A DNA stretch of 64,000 bases from Desulfobacterales bacterium. GTDB lineage: Bacteria > Desulfobacterota > Desulfobacteria > Desulfobacterales > JAEINQ01. The DNA lies in assembly GCA_016342285.1 (NCBI GenBank), contig JAEINQ010000003.1, forward strand, positions 1-64,000, in the 5' to 3' direction. A program made the position numbers and the translations under genes. Below the pieces are notes generated by a model that saw only the letters and a program-made list of their open reading frames with translations, had not been told where the DNA came from and made no database searches. Below are positions 51,746 through 60,484 of the stretch, piece after piece. Position 1 is the first letter of the stretch. Each line of letters opens with the position of its first letter.

Positions 51746-52138
51746 ATGGCTGAACAAAGAAAAATAATGCTTGTTGATGACGACCCTGAAATACTATCGT
51801 TACTGTCATTAAAACTTGAAAAGAAGGGAATCTATGAAGTTATATCCACCTCAAAGGGGGCCGAAGCGGCAAATCTGGCAACGATGGAGTCTCCGGACAT
51901 TATCTTACTTGATATCGAGATGCCGGATATGCAAGGAGATGAAGTTGCCAGTTCTCTATTGGAATCGGAAGCGACAAAACACATTCCCATATTATTCCTG
52001 TCTTCAATGATTACAAAAAGCGATGTGGCTATGTCCGGTGGGATTATTGGAGGGCGGCAAATGGCCTCTAAATCTGGATCTGTCAAAGAGCTTATATTGA
52101 GGATAGAGTCAATTCTTGACAAGCCATCGCCAGGCTAA
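51746..52138 (+). CDS. Stand-alone response regulator receiver
   Basis: A 130-aa single receiver domain with the acidic pair 'LVDDDPEI', phospho-acceptor Asp56 ('ILLDIEMPDMQGDEV'), the threonine/serine position in 'ILFLSSMITKSD' and a lysine in 'MASKSGSVKELI'. There is no output domain, so it acts through protein contact or as a phosphate carrier. ATG 51746 follows GGAGG. It is 105 bp after the hybrid kinase and is the likely end of the relay. Confidence 0.93.
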   Translation: MAEQRKIMLVDDDPEILSLLSLKLEKKGIYEVISTSKGAEAANLATMESPDIILLDIEMPDMQGDEVASSLLESEATKHIPILFLSSMITKSDVAMSGGIIGGRQMASKSGSVKELILRIESILDKPSPG

Positions 52139-52209
52139 CTTACAATATAGCTGCATCGGAAAAATTTCTCCTACGCCGACGATGCTTTCTCTAATGGAAC
52201 AGACCCTGC

Positions 52210-53361
52210 ATGGCTGCTGACATTATCGCGATATTTGCTGGATTGCTGCTCTTTGGCCATTTTGTTGGTCTTGGGTTGCTGACGCGCAATCTACGCTGGT
52301 TGCGTTGGCAGCCGGAGACTAGGAAAAAGCCCTTAACGGACATATCTGTATCCGTTATCGTGCCTGCGCGGAATGAAGCCGAAGGCATCGAACTGTGCCT
52401 GCGATCCTTGCTGGCCCAAACTCATGTCAACCTGCAACTCATCGTTGTCAACGACCATTCCGAAGATGACACGCCTGACATCATTGATCGAATCGCGGCT
52501 GAAGACCCGCGAATGATTGTTATCCACAATCCGCCGTTGGAATCCGGCTGGCTTGGCAAGCACAATGCGATGCAAGCCGCGCTGGCGCACGTAGAGAGTG
52601 ACCTGCTTGTTCTCACCGACGCGGACGTCGAATTCGAACCCACCTGCATTTCGTCCGCGGTCTCAGATCTCCAGGCGCGCCAGTTGGACCTTTTAAGTAT
52701 TTACCCACAGTTCCAATTTGTCACATTCTGCGAAACGATTCTGCTACCGATTTATCTTTGCCTTAGTTCGTTCCTGCTTTCTCCGGCTGTCGAGGACCCC
52801 AAGTCGGCGCACGCGATGGCAGTGGGGGCATTCATCCTACTCCGCAGGGACCGGCTCAATCAGATTGGTGGCTTTGCATCCATCAGAACTAAAATTCTAG
52901 ACGATGTGGCCATTGCTCGATCATTTAAAAAGAATGGCTTTACCATAAGCCTTCGATCAGCTCCTGATCTTATGCGTGTCCGATTTTTCAAAAACAATAG
53001 ACATGCCTTTTTTGGCGTGTCCAAACACCTGCTTGGGATCGCACAAAGTTGCATCTGGCTGGCACCTTTATTAGCAATTGGACCTTTGTTGGTTTACGGC
53101 ACGGCATTTTTCGCTGTTATTCACGGCATTGTTCAACAACGATTTATTTTGGCGGGGATTGGAATTCTTATGCTTCTCATCAATTATATAGGTCTCTTAC
53201 TCACCCGTCCCAACTACAAATTCAACGCACTGAAGGCTTTGGCATTTCCATGTCTATCCATTCTGTTTGCCGCGTCCTGCCTTCGAGCTTTGTATCTGTT
53301 TCTTTGTAAAGGAAGATTTCAGTGGCGTGGTCGCGATACAGATCTCAAATCGACACGGTAG
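52210..53361 (+). CDS. Membrane glycosyltransferase, family 2 (HpnB/CrtQ-like)
   Basis: A 383-aa GT2 enzyme with an N-terminal helix, a catalytic domain and three C-terminal helices. 'SVSVIVPARNEAEGIELCLRSLLAQTH' and 'IVVNDHSEDDTPDI' bind the nucleotide sugar, 'GWLGKHNAMQAALAHVESDLLVLTDADVEF' contains the D-x-D equivalent, and 'ILDDVAIARSFKKNGFTISLR' follows. The layout is that of HpnB- or CrtQ-type proteins acting on isoprenoid or lipid acceptors. ATG 52210 has no strong site. It stands alone, 72 bp after the receiver gene and of similar low GC. Confidence 0.9.
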   Translation: MAADIIAIFAGLLLFGHFVGLGLLTRNLRWLRWQPETRKKPLTDISVSVIVPARNEAEGIELCLRSLLAQTHVNLQLIVVNDHSEDDTPDIIDRIAAEDPRMIVIHNPPLESGWLGKHNAMQAALAHVESDLLVLTDADVEFEPTCISSAVSDLQARQLDLLSIYPQFQFVTFCETILLPIYLCLSSFLLSPAVEDPKSAHAMAVGAFILLRRDRLNQIGGFASIRTKILDDVAIARSFKKNGFTISLRSAPDLMRVRFFKNNRHAFFGVSKHLLGIAQSCIWLAPLLAIGPLLVYGTAFFAVIHGIVQQRFILAGIGILMLLINYIGLLLTRPNYKFNALKALAFPCLSILFAASCLRALYLFLCKGRFQWRGRDTDLKSTR

Positions 53362-53670
53362 AGGAAAAGTCCGGGGTGTTGGCAAACCGCGACTACCTCG
53401 CTCCGATGAAAATTTCACATCTCCGTTTGACCTTACTTACCGAAGTTGCTAAGTTTCTCATAGTTTCTCCTCATTTGGAATCCCAAAGGCCGGATACTCG
53501 CGGTATCACGCAACGAACCGGGCCGGTATGACTCGATCAGTTACCGGGGATAGTGTTTTTATGCGAAAGAACGGGCCTCGGTTTTCCAAGGAGATTGGCC
53601 GGATTGACGGGGTTAACCGGAATAGGTCAAAAGGTGACCCTCGCTTTGCCGCATAAACAAAGGAGATCGT
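53362..53670. repeat. Duplicate of the acyltransferase leader region
   Basis: From about 53422 to 53670 this follows 36870-37140 in order: CTCCGTTTGACCTTACT, then a GAA.TTGCTAA phrase, ATTCCCAAA / AATCCCAAA, GCCGGAT, and finally ACAAAGGAGA before the GTG. Similarity is patchy between these anchors. It shows that leader and gene were duplicated together. Confidence 0.6.
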
Positions 53671-53837
53671 GTGAAGATATTGATGAGCCTGGTCGAACGA
53701 TTTTTCTACTGGGTGAATTCACGCCCGGAGACAACATCAAAGAGGATCTGCTCGCCATCCAACGCCTCTACGCCGAGGCCGGATACAACGTTCCCCTTGA
53801 TGTCGAGGCCTTAGACCGGGAAGCCTCTGGGGCATGA
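53671..53837 (+). pseudogene. PlsC-like acyltransferase, second copy with 412-bp deletion
   Basis: GTG 53671 behind AAAGGAGA opens 'VKILMSLVERFFYWV', matching the intact gene at 37141. The sequence then jumps from TACTGGG straight to GAATTCACGCCCGGAGACAA and continues as 'EFTPGDNIKEDLLAIQRLYA' and 'EAGYNVPLDVEALD' in another frame. In the intact copy these points are 412 bp apart and both carry CTGGG. The H-x4-D and P-E-G-T-R motifs are in the lost part. Dead gene. Confidence 0.92.
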
Positions 53838-53880
53838 AACCGGATACCGACGGCGACCCTGCTAAAATGCGGATTTCCGG

Positions 53881-55407
53881 CTAAGCCGGAGAAAATGCGA
53901 TTCCCGCCCGGTTCTTTCCCATGGACGCCTCCCACCGGTTCATGACGGCCTCCATTTTCCGAACCAGATCCGGCCGGTTGTCCGCGAGATTGTAGCTTTC
54001 CGTGGGATCGGTCTCAAGGTCATAAAGAAGGGGGAATTGGCCCAGTTTACCAGAAGCCACCTTCATCCATTTCTTGTTGACCGGCATGGGATACTTGTAC
54101 ATATTGATCTCCCGGTAGTACTTGTATGTTCCCATGCGGACCCCTTCCAGGGTCTCGTGATGGTAGAAAAACAAGGCCCGGTCCGGTGCCTCCGCCCCTT
54201 TTCCCGTAAGCAGGCCGGAGATGTCCCGGCCGTCGATGATCCGGTCTTGGGGCGGCTGAATGCCCGCCAGGGGAAGAATCGTGGGAAAGAGGTCCGTGAT
54301 CATGGCCGGCCGGTTGCACACACTGGCCGGGGGAATGAGGCCTGGCCACCGGGCGATCATAGGAATCCGAAATCCGCCTTCAAAGCTCTGCCCCTTCCCA
54401 CCCCGCAGGCCGCCGCTGGAGCCGTAGTACCAGGGGCCGTTGTCGCTGGTAAAAAAGACCAGCGTATTGTCCTCCAGGCCGTTTCCCTTGAGGTAGTCCA
54501 ATACCCGGCCGGTGTGGTGATCGAGTTCTTCCACCACGTCGCCATAGAGCCCCAGGCCGGATTTATACCGGAATTCTTCGGACGCAAACAAGGGCCGGTG
54601 AGGAAAGGTGTGGGCCAGGTAGAGGAAAAATGGCCGGTCTTTTGACCCTTCCATAAACCGGATGGCTTCCTCGGCATAGAGCCCGCTCAGTTGAGCCTGG
54701 GCCTGTCCTTGTAGATCCACCACCAGGCGCTCTCTTCCCCGGTAGAGAGGAAACGGTTTCTGGCCGTTGCTGTAAGGCACACCGAAAAATTCGTCGAACC
54801 CGTGACTCAGCGGGTGGTATTGGGGAAGCTCGGGAAAATCTCCCAGGTGCCATTTGCCCACCATTCCGGTCCGGTATCCGACGGTTCGCAACGCCTCGGC
54901 CAGGGTGAGTTCTTCGCCGGGGATGCCGTCCACATCGCTTTCATTGCCCATATCGGAAACGCCCATAAATCCAAAAATGTGGCCGAGCAGTTTCGTCGCC
55001 TTTCTTCCCAGGGGCTGGCGTTCCTGCCACAGGGGCCAGTCGAGCCCGGCACGCTGGGGGTATCGGCCGGTCAGAAGCCCGTACCGAGCCGGCGAGCAGA
55101 GAGCGTTGCAGGAATAAAAGTCGGTGAAACGGACCCCTTCACCGGCCAAACGATCCAGGTTAGGCGTCCGGATGGCCCGATTCCCGTAACAGCCCAGATC
55201 GCCGTATCCCATATCATCGGCGTAGATGATGACGATGTTGGGCGGTTTTCCCTGAAAACCGGACATCCGCTGCAAGGGCTTCGGGGACGGCAGGACCATT
55301 CCCGGGTCCGAACCGCCGGAGAGAGACCGGTACAGACCATAACCGCCAAGACAGGCCGCACCGCCCAGTGCGGCCATCTTCAGAACTTTTCTTCGACTGA
55401 TCTCCAT
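53881..55407 (-). CDS. Tat-exported sulfatase
   Basis: A 508-aa type I sulfatase. The N terminus 'ISRRKVLKMAALGGAACLGG' is a twin-arginine signal with a cysteine at its end. 'NIVIIYADDMGYGDLGCYG' holds the metal-binding aspartates, and Cys104 in 'CNALCSPARYGLLTGRYP' is the C-x-P-x-R site turned into formylglycine. 'VGKWHLGD' and 'FFTSDNGPWYYGSSG' supply further active-site residues. It should cleave a sulfate ester in the periplasm; the substrate is unknown. An anaerobic or FGE-type maturase is not encoded nearby. It is 12 bp from a DUF1254 gene on the same strand. Confidence 0.94.
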   Translation of the reverse strand: MEISRRKVLKMAALGGAACLGGYGLYRSLSGGSDPGMVLPSPKPLQRMSGFQGKPPNIVIIYADDMGYGDLGCYGNRAIRTPNLDRLAGEGVRFTDFYSCNALCSPARYGLLTGRYPQRAGLDWPLWQERQPLGRKATKLLGHIFGFMGVSDMGNESDVDGIPGEELTLAEALRTVGYRTGMVGKWHLGDFPELPQYHPLSHGFDEFFGVPYSNGQKPFPLYRGRERLVVDLQGQAQAQLSGLYAEEAIRFMEGSKDRPFFLYLAHTFPHRPLFASEEFRYKSGLGLYGDVVEELDHHTGRVLDYLKGNGLEDNTLVFFTSDNGPWYYGSSGGLRGGKGQSFEGGFRIPMIARWPGLIPPASVCNRPAMITDLFPTILPLAGIQPPQDRIIDGRDISGLLTGKGAEAPDRALFFYHHETLEGVRMGTYKYYREINMYKYPMPVNKKWMKVASGKLGQFPLLYDLETDPTESYNLADNRPDLVRKMEAVMNRWEASMGKNRAGIAFSPA

Positions 55408-55419
55408 GAAAGGTCCCCC

Positions 55420-55980
55420 TTAGATGGTACCGTATTCCGACAGGGGCAGAAAACGGATCCGGTCCTGAATGGCATGAATTCTGGGTTCATCGTATTTCCC
55501 CTCGATCCTGAACCTGGCGATGATCCAGACCAGGTCGCTGGGCGCCTCCACCGTCTCCAGTCCCCGGGTATCACCGGAATAACCTTTGGGGACCAATATG
55601 GCCCGTACTGGTTTCTCTGTGCCATGGGTCCTGATGGAGAGAATATTAAAATTCGTGGTGTTGTCTGCATAGAACCCGAAGCTCCAGTATTTGTCAATCG
55701 GCGGCGCCTCCAGGACATAGGGCCCCCTGGATAGGTCGGCAAATATGGAAGAATAGATGGTATCCACATTGGGCCGGACCACGTCCCGGAAGGTATGATC
55801 CACGGCAGCCCGTTTGTGTACCCATTTATCCAAGGCGCCAGCCCGCTCGATTTGAAGCCTGGAAAGCTTGTTCATGATCAGGTTCGGCAACTTGTAGATC
55901 AGGATACCGGTGCCGGCGGACCAGCTTCCCGTTAGAAGAAAAAGCCATATACAGATCTGTTGAACTGTTTTTTGTTTCAT
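55420..55980 (-). CDS. DUF1254 domain protein
   Basis: A 186-aa protein with an N-terminal membrane segment and a DUF1254 domain ('DHTFRDVVRPNVDTIYSSIFADLSRGPYVLEAPPIDKYWSFGFYADNTTNF'). DUF1254 is usually fused to or next to DUF1214, which is just what is seen upstream. ATG 55980 follows GGGAGA; the in-frame start at 56010 has no site. It is likely exported and works with the DUF1214 protein. The biochemical function of the pair is unknown. Confidence 0.9.
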   Translation of the reverse strand: MKQKTVQQICIWLFLLTGSWSAGTGILIYKLPNLIMNKLSRLQIERAGALDKWVHKRAAVDHTFRDVVRPNVDTIYSSIFADLSRGPYVLEAPPIDKYWSFGFYADNTTNFNILSIRTHGTEKPVRAILVPKGYSGDTRGLETVEAPSDLVWIIARFRIEGKYDEPRIHAIQDRIRFLPLSEYGTI

Positions 55981-56020
55981 TTTTTCTCCCGTTTTGTGGC
56001 TTCCATTCACAGTTTTGTCG

Positions 56021-56641
56021 CTATCCGAGGATTCGCCGGATCACCGGCATGGAAACCCCTGTGGGATCGTCCAGCATGGCGGGCTTTGGAATGTAGCAGC
56101 GGACGTTCAGGGTGAAGAAATCGTTTGTCGGCGCCGGCAGCCAATTGGTGGTATCGGTGGGTTTTCGGGAAGAGACAAGAACGGTGAAGGACCCGTCGGG
56201 ACCGGTTTTCAATGGGTCCTTGGACCCCAGAGCATAGCGGCCAATGGGGTTTTCGGCCAGGAAATAGTCTTTGTTGTACAATGTCAGGCTCCAGAACCCG
56301 GTGTTCTCCACCGGCATGGGACCCGGAAAGTGCACTTCATAGTCTCGCCCCGAGTGAAGCCGCTGCCCTTCCGAGTCGTTGAAGGCATTCCAGACCAGGG
56401 ATTCCTCCTTGGTGAGATTGCCGATACCGATCTTTGAAATGATCGCCTTCTGAATAAAATTCTGGTCTTTAGCGCCTTTTTTCAAACCAGTGACCCAGGG
56501 GCCGTTTCGGATTTCCCCCTCTCCGCTGGACACTCCCAGGTAGTCCACCAGGGGCAGCAGGGTGAAACGCGAACCGGCCAGCCCGACAACCACCGCCAGC
56601 AGGTAAAGCATGACGGTTCGGTTCATGACCTTTTTCCACAT
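56021..56641 (-). CDS. DUF1214 domain protein
   Basis: A 206-aa protein with an N-terminal membrane anchor ('TVMLYLLAVVVGLAGSRFTLLPL') and a DUF1214 domain ('GRDYEVHFPGPMPVENTGFWSLTLYNKDYFLAENPIGRYALG', 'NWLPAPTNDFFTLNVRCYIPKP'). It precedes DUF1254 by 40 bp. ATG 56641 follows AAGGAGAGG. In most bacteria the two domains occur in one protein; here they are split into two genes, each with its own anchor. An AraC regulator is encoded upstream. Confidence 0.9.
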   Translation of the reverse strand: MWKKVMNRTVMLYLLAVVVGLAGSRFTLLPLVDYLGVSSGEGEIRNGPWVTGLKKGAKDQNFIQKAIISKIGIGNLTKEESLVWNAFNDSEGQRLHSGRDYEVHFPGPMPVENTGFWSLTLYNKDYFLAENPIGRYALGSKDPLKTGPDGSFTVLVSSRKPTDTTNWLPAPTNDFFTLNVRCYIPKPAMLDDPTGVSMPVIRRILG

Positions 56642-56757
56642 GGCAAGTCCCTCTCCTTCCGTGATTGCGGGGATACATTCATTCTGATTGATAAAACAGA
56701 TCGAAAAAAAGGGAAATGATCACAGAGCGCAAAAAGGTGATTGCAGGTCACAGACGG

Positions 56758-57756
56758 TTACAGGTTCTTGCGAAACGCTCCGGGACTGTGGCCGAACCAA
56801 TTCTTAAAGGCGTGCTGAAAGGCGATGGGATCCGAATAATGGAGAAGGTGGGCGATTTCCTTGATGCTATGGTCGCCTTTGAGATACTCTAGGGCAAGCT
56901 GCTGCCGCACCAGTTCCAGCAGCTTTGAAAAGGAGGTGTTTTCCCTTTTCAGTTTCCGTTGCATGCTGCCGGGTTCCATGTTCATGGCGGCGGCAATGGT
57001 CTTCAGGTCGGCCTTTGCCCGGGGCAGGAACTCGATGATCCATGCCGCAGCCTGCTGTTTCATGCTTTGGGCATGGGCTTTCTTTTCTATGGCCATATTG
57101 GCCTGTTTGCGCATCACGGCCTTGAGCAGTGGATTCCCCGTGGGCAGGGTCCGCTGCATGTCCTTGCAGGAAAACTTGATGGCGTTTTCTTCTGCACCAA
57201 AACGGACCGGCGCCTGAAAGATCCTTTTGTATTCCTCAATGTAAGGCGGCTCCCGGTGCCTGAACCTGACCTCCAGCGGTTGGATGGTGTTGCAGACAAA
57301 GTTGCGGCAGTTGGTGATGATGGTGGCCATGTAGAGTTCCTGAAGCCAGACCGCCTGGTAATGGGAGGTGTCGGCGTACCGCAGCACCGTATCCCGGCCC
57401 TCTTTGCACATTTCGACCCGACTGGTGTCGGATTCCAGCCTGGCGTATCGAACCCACTGCCCCAAAGCATCTTCCAGGGTATCGCAGCTCAAGGCCAGAT
57501 TCGTGATAAAGTGGTAGGGCGTTTTCAGACGCGTTTCGGCCAAGTGAAGGCCCAATGCCGGATCCCGTAACACCTCATAGGCGATCCGGGCAAGTTTCAT
57601 GACCCGGTCCATGGGAATCCGAATGTCCGGGTTGTCCAAGTCCTTGCGGACGATTCCCGAACGCCCTTCGATATCCGCAAGGGAAAGCCCTTTTTCGAGA
57701 AGCATGTGAAATAGAAGTCGTGCGCCCGAACCTGCCGTGGTAGACTCTAATGTCAT
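56758..57756 (-). CDS. AraC-family transcriptional regulator
   Basis: A 332-aa regulator. The N-terminal 200 residues fit the arabinose-binding-like domain of this AraC subgroup ('LLFHMLLEKGLSLADIEGRSGI', 'EVLRDPALGLHLAETRLKTPYHFITNLALSCDTLEDALGQWVRYARL'). The C-terminal 100 residues are two helix-turn-helix units ('LKTIAAAMNMEPGSMQRKLKRENTSFSKLLELVRQQLALEYLKGD', 'IKEIAHLLHYSDPIAFQHAFKNWFGHSPGAFRK'). It precedes the DUF1214/DUF1254/sulfatase genes on the same strand and probably controls them. The ATG 57756 is chosen because the promoter at 57792-57820 would start transcription downstream of the alternative TTG at 57792. Confidence 0.92.
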   Translation of the reverse strand: MTLESTTAGSGARLLFHMLLEKGLSLADIEGRSGIVRKDLDNPDIRIPMDRVMKLARIAYEVLRDPALGLHLAETRLKTPYHFITNLALSCDTLEDALGQWVRYARLESDTSRVEMCKEGRDTVLRYADTSHYQAVWLQELYMATIITNCRNFVCNTIQPLEVRFRHREPPYIEEYKRIFQAPVRFGAEENAIKFSCKDMQRTLPTGNPLLKAVMRKQANMAIEKKAHAQSMKQQAAAWIIEFLPRAKADLKTIAAAMNMEPGSMQRKLKRENTSFSKLLELVRQQLALEYLKGDHSIKEIAHLLHYSDPIAFQHAFKNWFGHSPGAFRKNL

Positions 57757-57791
57757 GGTATGGACCAATTGCCTTTCGCTGATGGAAACCA

Positions 57792-57820
57792 ACTATATTA
57801 TATCGGCACGACAGTCTCAA
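57792..57820 (-). promoter_or_regulatory. Promoter of the AraC-type regulator gene
   Basis: On the minus strand TTGAGA (57815-57820) and TATAGT (57792-57797) are separated by exactly 17 bp, a good sigma70 pair. Transcription would begin near 57785, leaving about 30 nt of leader before ATG 57756. Confidence 0.55.
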
Positions 57821-57882
57821 GGCCGTTTGGAAAAGGATATTCAGCCGGTTAACACCGGCCATTGCCCCTTATAGGATGCCCC

Positions 57883-58644
57883 ATGAAATCAAGAATCAAA
57901 TTAGCGACAACCCCAACCCCGGACGGCAGCGAGATGGTGCTGTATCAACATGACCGGGATTTCTCCATTGAGGTCAACGGTCAGGATCTGATGCACAGCC
58001 GCCAGCATGCGTCGGAACTGGCACTGGCGCGGCTGGGCTGCGCGCATCTGGCGGATTGCAGGGCGCCCGGCATCCTCATCGGCGGCCTCGGAATGGGCTA
58101 TACCCTGCGCCAGGCCCTGGACATGCTCGGCCCCGGCGCCCGGGTGACGGTGGGCGAACTGATGGAGGCCGTGGTCCGATGGAATCGCGAATTCTTCGGG
58201 GAAATAAACGGCCGGCCCCTGGAAGACAAACGCGTTGTTCTTAAAAGAGGCGATATCGTCGAACTCATCAAGCACTCCAAGAGTCGGTTCCATGCCATCT
58301 TGCTGGACGTCGACAATGGTCCCGATGCCATGACCGATTCAGGCAACCGCCGTCTTTACGGGCGGGAAGGGATCGGGGCCTGTCGCCGCGCCCTGGCCGA
58401 GCAGGGGTGCCTGGCCGTATGGTCGGCCGAGCCGAGCAAGAAATACGAGCAGCGACTGATGGCCGGCGGCTTTCATGTGCGCCGCTTCCGGGTCCCCGCC
58501 TACCAGGGGGCCCAGTCCCAGTCCCGTTTTGTATGGGTCGCTTCGGTGGATCCGACGATATTGCCCCCCGGCGGCGGCGAGCCGCGTCTGCCGATAAAAA
58601 GCGCGACGGCAAAAGGCCGCGGACGGCCCCGAAAGAGACGATAG
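57883..58644 (+). CDS. Spermidine-synthase-fold protein, paralogue A
   Basis: A 253-aa Rossmann-fold protein of the spermidine-synthase-like group. 'FSIEVNGQDLMHSRQHASELALARLG' is the N-terminal beta domain, 'PGILIGGLGMGYTLRQALDMLGPGARVTVGELMEAVVRW' the S-adenosyl-binding motif and acidic loop, 'HAILLDVDNGPDAMT' the catalytic-type D-x-D segment, and 'RRLYGREGIGACRRALAEQGCLAVWS' follows. The tail (residues 220-253) is basic. Homologues are annotated as spermidine synthase, but true substrate residues cannot be confirmed. ATG 57883 follows AGGA. A clear paralogue lies at 60485, with an unknown 564-aa gene in between. Confidence 0.85.
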   Translation: MKSRIKLATTPTPDGSEMVLYQHDRDFSIEVNGQDLMHSRQHASELALARLGCAHLADCRAPGILIGGLGMGYTLRQALDMLGPGARVTVGELMEAVVRWNREFFGEINGRPLEDKRVVLKRGDIVELIKHSKSRFHAILLDVDNGPDAMTDSGNRRLYGREGIGACRRALAEQGCLAVWSAEPSKKYEQRLMAGGFHVRRFRVPAYQGAQSQSRFVWVASVDPTILPPGGGEPRLPIKSATAKGRGRPRKRR

Positions 58645-58739
58645 CCGATTCGGGGAAAAGCGTCCAAAAAACCCGCTGCCGGGAAGACGGCACCCAGTGA
58701 CAGGATATTGAAGTTTCATTCTCTCGGAAAGGATTTGCC

Positions 58740-60434
58740 ATGGGAAAGATGGTCAAGGTTTCGGATGCGGTCTCCATTGATTTCAAAAAAGTCGAATACC
58801 CGTCCAACAACGATGGCGATGATGTGTTCATTCGCAAACTCGACCGTTGCACGGTGACCACGACCTTCAGTTACGAGTGCGACAGCGAGGTGCAAAAAGA
58901 GATGGCGGTCATCATTACCAAACACCACCGCCGGGTCGTGCAGGATCTGGAGAACGAACTGGTCAGGAATTTCTCCCAGGTGGTCAAAACGGCAGCCAGC
59001 GACAAGAACAAAAACCCGGAGAAGATCCAGAAAGAGGCCGGGGCCAAAATCCACGCCATGGTCAACGAAAAGCACATTCGGCATGCGATCGAAGCGTCGA
59101 TCTTTTTTTCGGTGAAAGATGAGGCGGCCTCCTCGTTGAAAGAGAAGTGGAACCCGAAATGGGAGAAAAGTGCGTCCCTGAAGATCGACATCAAGAATCT
59201 TCAGCATCAAAAGGATGTTCTCCGGTTTTTTGACTCGAATAAATATATCAGGATCAAATACGATAATAAAAAGGGTCAGATCGGGAAAAGAATCGATTAC
59301 GACAATGCGTTGTTCGGTGATTTTTTCAAGAAAATCGAGGTCACGGCAAAAGTGACCGCCAAGGCGGTGGTCGATGTGAAGACCGACACGGTCATTTTGA
59401 CCAAGGCGGTTGACGGTGCCTTTGATGATGAGATGGACCGGGTTACCAAAAAAATCCAGGAGGCCATGAACGATGCGAAAAAACTGGTCCAAAAGGCGAA
59501 GACCGACAAGGAAAAGGAAAGCGCCGTCAAATACACCGAAACGGCCGTCAAGACTTATCTGGGTGAAATCGAAAAAAACGTGGCCAAAGGGGTCGGCGAT
59601 CGGATTTACGAACTGGCCAAGACCATGGGAAAGCGCCGGTCGGCCAACATCCAGGCCGGGGTGACCATTGCCCTGAGCATCGTGGGGCTTGCCGTGTCCA
59701 TCACCCTGTTGGTGGTTCCCGTCGGCGGCATCGGCGGGGCCGTGGCCGCCGTGTCGTTGACCAAGACCATACTCAACGGGGTCAAGTCCCTGGTGTCGGT
59801 ATACAACACGGTCCAAAAGCTTAACAAGGACGCCCAGAAACAACTCAAGAAACTGTTGGATGCCATCAAGAAAATGGCGGATGAATACAAGAAAAACGGA
59901 GCCAAACTGAAAATTGAATCGGAAAGGGTAAAGACGGTTATCGGTCTGGGGGTCTGCTGGGAAGAGGTGGTCTCGGCCCTGGGGGACTATCGTCTGGCGG
60001 TCTCCACGTTAATCCAGAAAGTCCAGAATATAGAAAAAGATATTCAAAAGATTATCAAGGACGGCGAAAAGGCCAACGAGAAAATTATTGCCGAGTTCAT
60101 GAAGGACATCCCCAATGAAGAGCAGATGCGAAAAGACCTGGACAAATTGAACAAAATACTCGAACCGGTTCTTACCAAAGACAAGGAGCGCAAGCATATC
60201 ATCGACCAGGCGGCCGCATCACTCAACGTCTGCAAGGAAGCCCATAAAATCGAAAAACAAATGCGGGACCAGATCAAAGCCTCCAAGGCCGAACTGAAGT
60301 TTACCAATCTTCTGGGCACCATGATCATGTCGCAACTGCCCAGCCTGACCAAAATATTCGGCGCCGAGTCCACCCGAATGGAAAAACTCGAAGAAGTGTT
60401 AAAAGCCGTTACCGCACCACTGGCGGCGCTGTAA
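58740..60434 (+). CDS. Unknown 564-aa helical protein with central hydrophobic hairpin
   Basis: A 564-aa protein, strongly helical and lysine-rich, with no signal peptide. Long amphipathic stretches (residues about 60-130, 215-305, 360-530) have heptad-like spacing. A single hydrophobic hairpin at about 308-345 ('IALSIVGLAVSITLLVVPVG', 'GIGGAVAAVSL') sits between helical arms. A soluble helical bundle with one buried hydrophobic hairpin is the plan of alpha-pore-forming proteins such as ClyA and Cry6A, but I see no sequence match to them. ATG 58740 follows AAAGGA. It lies between two paralogous spermidine-synthase-fold genes on the same strand. Function is unknown. Confidence 0.8.
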   Translation: MGKMVKVSDAVSIDFKKVEYPSNNDGDDVFIRKLDRCTVTTTFSYECDSEVQKEMAVIITKHHRRVVQDLENELVRNFSQVVKTAASDKNKNPEKIQKEAGAKIHAMVNEKHIRHAIEASIFFSVKDEAASSLKEKWNPKWEKSASLKIDIKNLQHQKDVLRFFDSNKYIRIKYDNKKGQIGKRIDYDNALFGDFFKKIEVTAKVTAKAVVDVKTDTVILTKAVDGAFDDEMDRVTKKIQEAMNDAKKLVQKAKTDKEKESAVKYTETAVKTYLGEIEKNVAKGVGDRIYELAKTMGKRRSANIQAGVTIALSIVGLAVSITLLVVPVGGIGGAVAAVSLTKTILNGVKSLVSVYNTVQKLNKDAQKQLKKLLDAIKKMADEYKKNGAKLKIESERVKTVIGLGVCWEEVVSALGDYRLAVSTLIQKVQNIEKDIQKIIKDGEKANEKIIAEFMKDIPNEEQMRKDLDKLNKILEPVLTKDKERKHIIDQAAASLNVCKEAHKIEKQMRDQIKASKAELKFTNLLGTMIMSQLPSLTKIFGAESTRMEKLEEVLKAVTAPLAAL

Positions 60435-60484
60435 TGGAAGATGACCCTGCCATGGGAAAAACGCTTTAATTCAGAGGATTGTAA

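Noticed and set aside
53553-53837. A 94-codon ORF as a new gene
   Set aside because: Its second half is the out-of-frame tail of the deleted acyltransferase copy and its first half is duplicated leader sequence.
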